Source: Melampsora larici-populina 98AG31 (Eukaryota > Basidiomycota > Pucciniomycetes > Pucciniales > Melampsoraceae). From it: a stretch of 64,000 nucleotides of DNA. The translations under genes were made by a program, and so were the position numbers. The notes under the pieces were generated by a model. It made no database searches. It saw nothing but the letters and a program-made list of their open reading frames with translations, and had not been told where the DNA came from. The stretch covers positions 234,350 through 298,349 of the forward strand of contig NW_006768766.1 of the NCBI RefSeq assembly GCF_000204055.1, written 5' to 3'. This document shows positions 30,481 through 40,764 of this stretch, piece by piece. Numbering within the stretch: position 1 is the first letter of the stretch; each line of letters begins with the position of its first letter.

Positions 30481-33400
30481 CCATGCACGGAGTTTGAATG
30501 AGTACAGCAATTGCAGGAATTATTGTCACCCCCCTTCCAATTCGTTTATTTCTTTATTTATTTTTAGCCGGAGAAAGAAAATCTCAGCTGGGGAAAGGAA
30601 CCTCAATATGAATGGTTATACAAAGCTAGGCACGACAAAGTGAAAATGATCTTGTTCATTTGTAAACTTTACAGAGTTATATTGTACATGAACCTTCACA
30701 GTGATTGCCCGGCTTGAAAAAAAATGGACAAGGGGTGACATCAATTCCTGGAATAGCTGTATACCCATCCAAACACAGCGTCTACTGGGATATCACAATT
30801 CTACAAGGTACTTCAATATCAATGACTTAGGCAATTTGATGCCCTTCAACTTCTCCACCTACCTTTGGTCTGCATGAGTCCAATTTGATCAAATCCAAAA
30901 AGCCAGCTTGACCAATCCATATTCTCCAGCAAATTTCTATGCCTTCAATGCAATGGCTCAACCAATGCATATACACATTGAGCTATGGACAATGGCGCTT
31001 GATCATGTCAACTCCAATATGAAGATTATTGGTGAAATGGAGACGGAATTTGATATCCGGTGAGTATAAGTAGTAGGCTTGTCTCAATTATTTTGGCTTG
31101 ATTCTTTCCCCTGAACCTTCGACTGATCTCTTGCTCCATCTTTATTATTCTGTGCCATCTATTTGTCTGAAGACCCATCAATAATTTTGATTCCATAAGG
31201 CCTAAATTCAATGCTGCCCACACCCATCCAAAGCCAGTGCCCTATGCCAACCGTTGGCATACCCCTGCATCATCTGATAGAATTTCTACCTCGTGACCAA
31301 CCTCCTCTGATTATGGAACGGGGACTGGCATTGTCCTAGTCCAACCATGTTTTCCTAGGACCATTGTGTTGACAGACCCAACCAACAAGTTGGAGAATGG
31401 CAAAGGTACAAGCCCAACTGGCAAGCAGCAATCAGATGTTTACCAATACTATGATGTAAGTACTTCAACTTGCTATGTACATCAAATGATTTTCTGATCT
31501 ATCTTCATATCACTCTTTCCTTTCCCCGCTATACCCTGAACAGGAACCAAAGGCCAACCCTGCGGGAAACAAGAATGGACTCTTGTCCTACATCTACAGC
31601 TGCAATCACTGCCCGTAAGTCCTTTGTCTATGTAGATTCAAGCGTGTGATATCCAGAATTTTACTGATATCACCCATCAATCAGTCTTGATATCCTATTT
31701 TATTCAAATTACAATCTTCACAAACGCCACCACACTTGCCCTGGTTTGGCTGAAGCATGGATGCTTTGGGCTCCAGGTAGTATTCCCCCCAATGAAGATC
31801 CTAATGTTGCAGCTCATCACAAGAAGCACCTTCACACACCATTGGTTGGAGCAATCATTGACAAGAACCTTCCTTTTTGTGTCTTTCAAGGAGATTTAAT
31901 TCAACCAGCCCTTTGAGAAATTGCTCCCTTGTTTGATTGGCATGGTCAAATGTCAATCAAGGGTGACACTGATCAATTGTTTGTTACTGTGGAGAAGAAA
32001 CTCATTGATAAGACCTCTCAGGTCCCTGGTTCAATTGCTGTAAATGTCTAAGAAGACCTCTACAACTGAATATATAAGTGCGCTTGTAAGCACTTCTTCT
32101 CCAAACCTATAGGTATGCAGACCTAAGGTACTAACCTAAACAAAAACAAAACAAACCAAGAAATAGAAAAATGTAAATCTATGTTGGAGTTGTATGATAA
32201 GTATAAAATTGAGTACCTAGTAAAGGAGGAATGATAGTGAAAGTGAGAAAAGATAATAATGAGCAAAGGCTCGTGACAAGTGATCTAAACGGTTTCTAAC
32301 AATAGTAAGGTATTAGTTTGGTTGCCGTGTATAAAGGATATGGATGGACTTACTCTCTTTCCGAAAGATAAGGAAAGAGAGCGAAAAGACAACAGAGCAG
32401 AGTACATATATCTCAACGATAAAAGAGAAAGACAAATCTGTTGGGAATGATGTACGTTAAAATCTCTTTGGGATTGATGTTCAACATACAATATTAGACT
32501 AGACAATCAGAGACGTTAATACATTAATACCTAATATGTTTTACCATAAACACAACTTTCCTAACCTATCCTCAGTCTTGATTGTATTTCGACAATTGCT
32601 ACCGCATCCAACTGCTGGACTGTTATATTGCTATCAATGGATTTTTCTTTGATGCCAACAGCAATTTTTGCCAACACCTTCTCACTTTCAAGGTAAGGTT
32701 GTTTGATTTCTTTCTACTGACTGTTTATTTTTATTAATCTAATCCTTTCATCTTCCTTTGTTTGGCATGCCTGGCATCTCCCAACTTCCTCTTACAGGCT
32801 ATTGAAGGCCATCATACTAGGGATGATCTCGCCCAAATTCATTGGGACAGTCTCAAGCATGTTGGTGCTGTCCAATGTCATCTGTCCATCACCGGAGATA
32901 ACACATCATACAACCTGAGTATGGTACAAATCTTCAGTCATTGATATGACCGTGTGGTGATCATTTTATGGGATCAATCAAAAATTTATTATCAGTAGTT
33001 TATCAAGTAAAGTTTAGCAGTGAAGCAAATTCAAAATGGAGGATTTTAATCAATTGAAGCTCTTTTAGGCTGATGTATTGGTCATTGGGCCACAATTAGG
33101 TCATCTTATTCCACAATAATGATTAAGATCATTATAATTTATCCACAAACATATTACAAAAAGAAAGAATTCAAAAACATAAGAAGAATTCAAAAATATA
33201 GGTATACAGGCTAGAAATGGTTGTTAGGGTAGTAATATTAGGTTTATGGGTTTTTTGAGGTTAGAATTTGAAAGAAAAGAAGTATATTATTCAGTAACAA
33301 CTTTAATTTGATGGTTGATAAGGAGAAAAGAAAGTTATTAAGAAAATGGTACTTTTTGGAAGTTGGTAAACAAGGGTTTACAGGTAGTTTACATATGTAA

Positions 33401-34809
33401 CAGTGGTGTTAGTGATATTCAAAGTTTCCAAGGGATTTCAAGGGATTTTTCAGGTTATAGATGATGATGCCATATTACATGAGCAAGGGAGAAGGAGAAA
33501 CAGCTGTGTGAAGGGGCGAAAAGGTGTGAAATTTGCCAAAAATGGAGGTTTTCAGCTTATTACATATGTCAAATGATGTCAGAACAGGATGGTAGATGGC
33601 TCATTCAACGAATTAGAGGTGATTACATAATGTACAAGCTTTAAATCATTTTTAACAGAGGTGTGTAACAAATGTTATAAGAGAAATAAGAAACTGGTGT
33701 GAATTTTGAATTTTACACTTACATGCATACATGTAACAACATTTACATACAAAAACCTTAGCTTCACAACTCAATAACTCATTCATTACTCATCAGAAAC
33801 ACTTGATATGATGCCAATTATTGATCAGTATCATGAGATCTACAAGATGCACTTTATTAATCCAAAATTGGACATCATTTGGAAAAATTTGTAATCTCAA
33901 AAATAGGTTTTCAGCTAGCTTACAAGGAAAAAAACACCTGTATTCATCATAAGGAGTGCTGTACATCATACAACTATGTCATTCATCACTTTTGGCTGTG
34001 TAAATTGAATCATACATTAGTAACAAAGTCATTACATTGTGTCATCATATGGTTTTTTGGGTTTTTTGGGCGGAATTGATTGGTTTTTGAGGCTGTTGAC
34101 CATTGTAAAAGTTGTAACACATTATTATATAGACTCTAGGATGATTTTGGGATTGTTGTTTCCCTTTTTTCTCTATCATTTACAAAATTCTCAGCTTTTT
34201 TATCATCATAAACTTATTTTAATAGTACATGGTCACTTAAATACGCCCTTGATTATAGCTATAAAGAGAAATTTACTTTAGTGTTACAGTCAAAAAGACT
34301 TAATGGGAATAATATCAAAAAGATATTGCTTTATTTTCTTAGTTATCATATTGGAATAACACTATAGCAGTGTTGAGAGTAATTAAAATTGTGCTTTTGA
34401 GATAAAATTTGTGTGTTTGGTCCTTTAAAAAGATATATTTCTCTGGTACCTTTTCAGTACTCAATTCAACAGAGTTCCCCTTTCTGATTGTCTTGTGTTA
34501 GGAGGGAAGTCAGAGTCTTTAGACATCTTCTACTAGTCTCTTTTATAGTAGATTATCCCCTCCACACTCTGTATAACCCTTGTTGGGTTATAAGTTCTAC
34601 ACTGCATGGGGGTTATTTGGCCTGTGAACTTGCAACTCCATAGTTGCATGTGCCACATCATCAACCTGGTGATGTGATGATCTTATTTTTGCACTCTTGA
34701 AACATGGACAATGAAGCCAAGGATGGCTCAGGCTGCCAAATTTTACATGGAATAGCACATATTACCCAACTTTCCTTTGACCAGATTTTTTCCGTCTTGA
34801 ATCTGATAA
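30481..34809. other. AT-rich desert, no supportable gene
   Basis: 4.3 kb of AT-rich DNA. Open frames are all below 90 codons and motif-free. 31200-31650 and 32570-32945 have slightly higher coding-like character (short frames between possible GT/AG sites) and could be fossil exons of an old element. 33000-34400 is extremely AT-rich with nothing recognisable. Confidence 0.4.
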
Positions 34810-35197
34810 TAGGGACTGGGCAAGGTTTTGACTGACAGAGGATTTAGCCACCTCAATAAGCGCATGAATTCCCTGGAAGCCGACCAAAGTTATTTATACA
34901 AACAGGAGGTGTCACAATTTCTCCTGCAAGCCCAAGAGCCCCGACTACAAGATGATTTCACCAAAACCAAAGCCAGAGCAACCTGTGAAAGGTATATCGG
35001 GCTGTCCAGAAGCGTTCTGCCATAGGCTTTCGGCTTAGGTGGGAGGGGCAAATTTGAATAGACAGCTTGTCTTAGGGAGGGTCATGGCTGTGCGCCACCC
35101 TATTTTTTTAGTGCCATAAAGCTTACTAAAAAACTGTTTGCAACTCGCTTTCAACTACGGTTGAATTGTGATTTTGCAGAGCTTTGCCCAGTCCCTA
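34810..35197. mobile_element. Candidate MITE with 14-bp terminal inverted repeats
   Basis: TAGGGACTGGGCAA at 34810-34823 is matched exactly in inverse by TTGCCCAGTCCCTA at 35184-35197. The 388-bp interval has no coding capacity. No clear target duplication is visible, so the superfamily cannot be given. Confidence 0.55.
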
Positions 35198-35240
35198 ATG
35201 ATTGGTCGCTGCTCCACCTCTCAGAATATGTTCTTTAGTG

Positions 35241-35640
35241 TCTTTAGAAAACCTTGCAATTTGGATCAAGTAACTCATAGACTCATACATCATGATTCCA
35301 AAAAATACTACTCAACATTTTGCATATTGGCTTGACCCTTGCATTCCCACCATTGCAGGATGTGATCATCACAGCCATCTGAAACACGTTACCAGTGGAA
35401 CACGTTACCAGAAGCATCAATGATGATTGGCCAGATTTTAGTGTGACAATATAAGACGGTTGACACTTTGATTGCTTCATTTCTTGAAACATTGAATCCA
35501 GGCACCCAAGAAGCTCTGGCATAAACCGTCTGATCTTTTGACTTTCCCTCATTAAGACTTCTTCTTCACGTAAATCCAATCCACTTTACCCAAATTCAAC
35601 AATTTGCAAGACATCAACTATCCATTACCTTAGCCAGCTC
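35241..35640 (+). repeat. Dispersed repeat, copy A (promoter-like)
   Basis: First of three diverged copies of a 180-350 bp sequence (others at about 36195-36560 and 37891-38055). Shared words include AACTCATA, CATACATCA, ACTCAA(C/T)ATT, CACAGCCATCT, GATTGGCCAGATT and GACGGTT. Copies A and B continue into a small gene start, so the repeat behaves like a duplicated upstream region. Confidence 0.65.
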
Positions 35641-35664
35641 CTGATATTTTACCTCAATTAAAAC

Positions 35665-36315
35665 ATGTCTTTGTCTAACAATCTGTCTCAGCCTGCCTCG
35701 CAATCCAAACATGACAATGTTGCAGAGACCCTCAAGAGTCCACAATCATGCATAGGTAATTACACTTGTCTAATATTAACATTATCATTTAAATACTGAC
35801 TTCCGATTTCCTTCATATAGAAACAGACTTCTTCATAGGTAATCATATTGGTCAAATATCAAAATAAATGTTTGGATAATGACTTATGATTTTCTGTCTC
35901 TTTCGCACCCGAATTCTAATTTGCTTGGGTCATAGTTGTGTTACGCGCTGACAACAGTTTGATGGCAGTGATCCATACCAATAGCCCTAAGACAAAGACT
36001 GTTGAAGCATTTGCAACATTCAATACCCAACATTGTCCGATTGGGTTGCTTGGACTTCTGATCATCAATTCAGGAGGATGCGAAAACGTATCTTTGACAC
36101 CTTTCGCTTTTGATCAGTTAAATTCCTCTTGCTTGATAAGCTTGGTGACCATCTTCTTGCCCAGGACCACACTGGTATATTTTGCAGCTGTCCCCAAATT
36201 CAAAAGACCCCGCAATTCCGACCCAGTAACTCATACATCACGATTCCGAACTAAACCACTCAATATTTTGCCCAACGCTTCAACCCCCCGAGCTTCCCAT
36301 CACCGCAGGACGTGA
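35665..36315 (+). CDS. Possible small orphan gene or fossil (copy A)
   Basis: An ATG at 35665 follows copy A of the repeat just as the gene at 36631 follows copy B. The first exon would end at CATAG|GTAAT (35754). A possible 18-nt exon and then an open frame at about 35934-36315 keep phase, but the last part runs into repeat copy B. No domain is recognised. The short first exon resembles that of the next gene in length, Ser/Asn/Gln-rich composition and splice position. Could be a decayed paralog. Confidence 0.3.
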
Positions 36316-36560
36316 ACAATCCTCACAGCCATCTATTGTAACGTGTTCCCAGAATACTGGATGCTGATTGGCCAGATTCCAGTGTGATGATAATTATCAT
36401 CGCGTGGTTGATAATTGTTGATTTTATGAGACGGTTAACGCTTTGATCGCTGAGATCTATGTGGCATTCAGGCACCCACATAGTTCTTATATAAAGCAAC
36501 GAATCTTTGAAGTTCCTTCATAGGTCAGACTTCTTCCTCGATCAATCCACTTCCATCACA
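36195..36560 (+). repeat. Dispersed repeat, copy B (promoter-like)
   Basis: Second copy. It includes a perfect 16-bp palindrome GATGATAATTATCATC at 36386-36401 and a TATA-type element TTATATAAA at about 36488, some 140 bp before the ATG at 36631. Confidence 0.65.
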
Positions 36561-36630
36561 ATTTTCAAAAACAAACATCCATTGTTTAACCCACTCTCCA
36601 ATCACTTCAATAACTTTACTCAACGTAAAA

Positions 36631-37163
36631 ATGGCACCATCAAACTTCATCGCCCAGTCTACTAAAGAATCTAACAGTATCAATGTTACAGAGCATATCA
36701 AATCTTCACAAGAATATACAGGTAATCACAATCTCCGAAAATGAACATTAACAATCATACTGACTATGTATCTTCCCTCATCGTACAACCACCACTCCCA
36801 AAATTCCCTAATACTTTTTCCAAAATATGTATAGACAAAAGCTCTCTTCATCCGGTTCGATTTTCGAAATTAGATGATCAACGTAATACGTCGAAGATTT
36901 CAAGATCACCAGACGATCACATAACAGAAAAGCTTTTGGCATTAAAAATACAACGGCCTGCTCACTCTTTACAAAAACCGACCAGGCAAAGAAAAGCTAC
37001 CGTCAGCCCTTACCATCGCAAGTCGCCAATCACGCCCCCTCGTACCCCAGAGATATCTAGGAAGTCGTTAAGGATGCCCAGAAATCCTACTGTGAAATTC
37101 GAAAAGAAGGAGACTATCAATGGGAAAGCTACCCAACACAGTATCTTCCGCATAAACGAGTAA
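36631..37163 (+). CDS. Small basic orphan protein with S/T-P motifs
   Basis: Two exons (36631-36721 and 36835-37163) give 139 aa. Evidence is the TATA-type element upstream, an A-rich start context, a GTAATC donor, a TATAG acceptor and correct phase. The protein is basic, with a cluster of Ser/Thr-Pro sites near residues 95-112 (VSPYHRKSPITPPRTPE) that look like proline-directed kinase targets. No domain is recognised and no signal peptide is seen. The stop codon sits in a consensus donor (GA|GTAAGT). If the following 98-bp intron is removed, the next codon becomes GAG TGA, giving the same protein. Function unknown; probably lineage-specific. Confidence 0.6.
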
Positions 37164-38458
37164 GTCACCTACGAAAGATGATTAAGTTGTTATCAAATTT
37201 CCAAAAGTTGAATTTCATCACTGATTAACTCTGTGCTTTCCATCTTTTTGCCTCTAGGTGAATCTCTCGAGATGGAGAGATAAAGACTTGATATCTTCCT
37301 TTTGATATAAACCTTTTTGTAATCCTGTAGTGTGTCGTCATATTTGTATCAGTAAAATTTGTACCAAGAGTGTTTTTTGAAGTGCAGTAAAAGCTGGCAT
37401 ATTTTGCTTTTTTGTGTTGGAAAGGACTTGATTAATTTTTGTTCAGCTCATTGATATCATATAATCCCAACAAAGAATTCAGTATTGAAATAATGCGAGC
37501 ACTTTCAGCAATGAAAACAAAATCTTTCCATTACATCCATGATCCAAGTTCTGTGCGCTCACATGAATGACTTTTCACAAAAAAGAAAAAGTGTCACGAT
37601 GCGTAAACTGATTGAATCAGTATAGACAGAAAGACTATTCAAGAATTCACTTGTTCATGGGAACTACATTGCCTTGAGTTCAACTCAAGAATATGAAATC
37701 TTCAATCAGAATGTATACCAATGTCATGGACAAAAAACACTTTCAGGGAGCAACAACTCACGCCTTTGCTACACCAACAATTTTGAGCCAGTATATCCTA
37801 TTGTGCTTCCTTCTCCTCACTCCAAGTCTCTACCCAGTCTAAATGAGATGTGATTGTATTATCCGTTACTTTCATCTTGCCTGGTAAGCTCAAAATTCAA
37901 AAGACCCTGCAATTCTGACCGAACAACTCATACATCATCATTCGGAATCAAAGTACTCAATATTCTTCCCGAAGGCTTGAACCCTCGTGATTCTATTGTT
38001 GCACGACGTGATCGATTGATGGCCAGATTACAAGTCACGGTGGTGACCATCTAGAGGTCCACTCGCAAGGTGTACCGTTCCATTCCTTTCCTAAGGCTAA
38101 TGTATATTGGCTCCCCTTAATCTGCTTAACCTTCTGATCTCAACTAATTCTTGCGTGTCTTGGTCATTTCATTCGATCACCCTCCTGGATTCCACGTCAA
38201 ATACGCAGCAGTAAATCAACGTATATGACTTGTACGGTGAATACCACTGCGTTTTTCAATCAATACTGCATACATAATCTGTTTGAGGTAAGCTGGAACA
38301 TCTCGGCATATGTAAGATCATCTTCCACATCTTGGTTTCTATATTTAGGCATTTGTTCAATCAATTGCGTATGGTCATTGACGTGAAGTTGAGACTTACC
38401 ACCAATCACTAGACCAGCTATCAACATTGAACGATCAATGAAAGGACAACTCAATATA
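37164..38458. other. Intergenic, includes 3'UTR intron and repeat copy C
   Basis: Contains the putative stop-straddling intron of the preceding gene (37160-37257), AT-rich spacer, repeat copy C and the promoter region of the 442-aa gene. No further gene seen. Confidence 0.4.
37891..38055 (+). repeat. Dispersed repeat, copy C
   Basis: Third, shorter copy: AATTCAAAAGACC(C), AACTCATACATCA, ACTCAATATT and GGCCAGATTA align with copy B in order. It lies about 400 bp before the ATG of the next gene. Confidence 0.6.
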
Positions 38459-40200
38459 ATGATTTTGACTTGCGCTCATTTCATGGTACCATGGTGGTAC
38501 TTTATTACCCCTACCTATGCCATGAACCTGTTTTACTCGGGAGGATCAGAAGCTGTGCAGGATGGTAAGTCTACTTTCTCAAAATTCAAATTCTGACATC
38601 CATGCAAAGATGTGGTCCCTCACCTTAATGGCGACATTCTTTCCATACACACATCTCGCAATGAAGCTTGGCGTGTGGCTCCTGGCTTAACTGAAACAAG
38701 CTCAAAAGACAAACTTGTACATGATCTAGAGAGGACCCTGGAGGGCTGGCACCAATCTCCTTCTCTTCCTGCTGGTATGCCATAATTCTAGATAGACAAC
38801 ACACATAAATCAAAAGAGAACAAAACTGATAATCCCTGAACCCATGCACAGCTGAAGTAGATTCACCAAAACTGATTAAGAGTATGTTAAAGTCAGAAAT
38901 GGAGACATGGCCTAGATACATTCATGATATATTGAAAACTAAAACATCATACAAGATAATACCTTTCTGGTCATTTCTTGTTGTAATTTCTGAATTTATG
39001 TCAACACCAATTCTACAAAAAACTTTTTTTGAATTTTCAAAAGAGAATGAAAGGTTACTAAAAGATCAAGTGTGGGAAGATTATGAGAATAAAAAAATGT
39101 TAAAATATGTTTTGAACAAATATGAGATCAAAATCAAAGAGCATGTTAACTTACTTAAACAAAAAGAGTATGTCAAGATAAGAATACACAGTGCTTATAT
39201 CTAGTATTGGTCTGATTATATTATATTTTAATTTTTTCTCACAGTAAGCCTAAAGAAGTCATTGATATTTTCACAAGAGATGCGCAAGAACACCTAGGAG
39301 AATACAAGATTTGTCTGGAGAAACAGTGGTCTTCAAATGCAGAGGTAGAGCTGTACAGAAACTGGGCTTCACGTGAGGAATATTCATGCTTCTAATGCAC
39401 AATAAAATGAAACTAACATTCACTATGTCTTAATGCAAGACTTGAGTGTGTATATCAATGTGAAAGGTGCGGTCAAGGCAGCTCTTGAGACCCAGGCAAT
39501 TCAGGTCAGCTGGATAAAATTTGGCAAATTGAATGCTTTGGGTTATGTTGGAGTACCTTATGAGATAAGGGAACCTTTTAAGGATGGGTTGAGTAAACAG
39601 TGTCAAGCAATTACAAGTGAATTGGTAGACTCTATTCAGTTGCTAAATGATAGGTGAGTCTGAATTCAAACTGTCTCAAGTATTTCAGGCCCAAAGACTG
39701 ACTTGAATATATTACTTTGTGTCCCTAGATCATTGTTGGAATTTTTCACCTATCAAGCAGAATATGATTATGGCATCTATGATCAGTATTTCATAGAGCC
39801 ACATGATGATATAAGAAAAACTCTAGTCTTCTGGGTAAAATGTGAGTGATGTCCTTGGCTATAATTGTGAAATACCCAAATTTCCTTTCTGATCCTGAAA
39901 AAACCAAAAACAGATATGCCTTTCTATCTTAAAATGAGAATGAATGAAGATACATGGAATTGGCAGTGTCTTATGGAGGCAATAATTGTATCAGACCCTA
40001 AGGGAGATCACTTGGAACCCATCATGCAGAAGTTTTTGAGACTCCCACCACCCTCAAGCACAAAGAAGAACTTGATAGTTAGATTCCTGGAATTTCTTTT
40101 GAAGAAAACCAAACATGGAGATCTGAGAGAAGTTGCACAACAAGGGCTTGAGGAGATAAGAGCTTCTCCTGTTCCTTCATTTGCAAAACATCCAAAATAA
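38459..40200 (+). CDS. Orphan 442-aa protein, possibly secreted
   Basis: Seven exons (38459-38564, 38610-38774, 38852-39167, 39245-39372, 39440-39653, 39729-39841, 39914-40200) close exactly to 442 aa, all with normal GT/AG sites and compatible phases, which is strong evidence for a real gene. The first intron is only 45 bp. The N-terminus (MILTCAHFMVPWWYFITPTYA) is hydrophobic and could be a signal peptide or anchor. The rest is helical, rich in Lys, Glu, Trp and Tyr, with low Cys. No domain is recognised. The setting next to a duplicated promoter-like repeat suggests an expanded lineage-specific family. An effector role is only a guess. Confidence 0.65.
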
Positions 40201-40764
40201 TATCATGATGTAAGGTAGAATTATGTGTATCCTGTAGGGCTACACATGTTGACAGAAGGGCTAGTCATCTCCTACAATGGGCATAATTGTAGGCTTGCAA
40301 GTTGTTCTCCGTTGTGCATTCTTTCCTATATTTTCTCCTCTTATCACTGTGGCCATTTGGTTATCTGAGAGTCTTGTTCTGGTGTTCTTTTGAGTTCTTT
40401 CTAGCCCCTGCATACGCATCAATGTGTCCCGATCCCGAATTGGGAGCACGCTCAATTGAAATGATCTGGAATTATTGCGCATAAATTCTCAATGCTATGT
40501 ATAGGGAATTTGAGTTTATGAGAAACATGAAGGACTTCTTGATTGGGATAAACATTCCCCGCCAACTATCTTCAATTGTAATATGATGATCTTCGCAGAT
40601 AATTTTCAAAAGTCTTGGTCATCTCGTACTCAAGAGCTCCTCGACTTCTTTCAGAAGGTTAGACGACGATGATCGAGTGGATATCTGTCTTAATAATCTT
40701 TTTACAAGTGGTCCAGACCTCACATGCGTCTCTTTTTACCATTATTTACAAAAACGACAAGAGG
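40201..40764. other. Convergent 3' intergenic region
   Basis: Between the 442-aa gene (+) and the 739-aa gene (-). Pyrimidine-rich near 40300-40400. No gene seen. Confidence 0.4.

Noticed and set aside
32183..32545. Stretch starting TGTTGGAG that resembles the start of a retrotransposon LTR
   Set aside because: No matching CCAACA-type end, no target duplication, and no second copy or internal region in the window.
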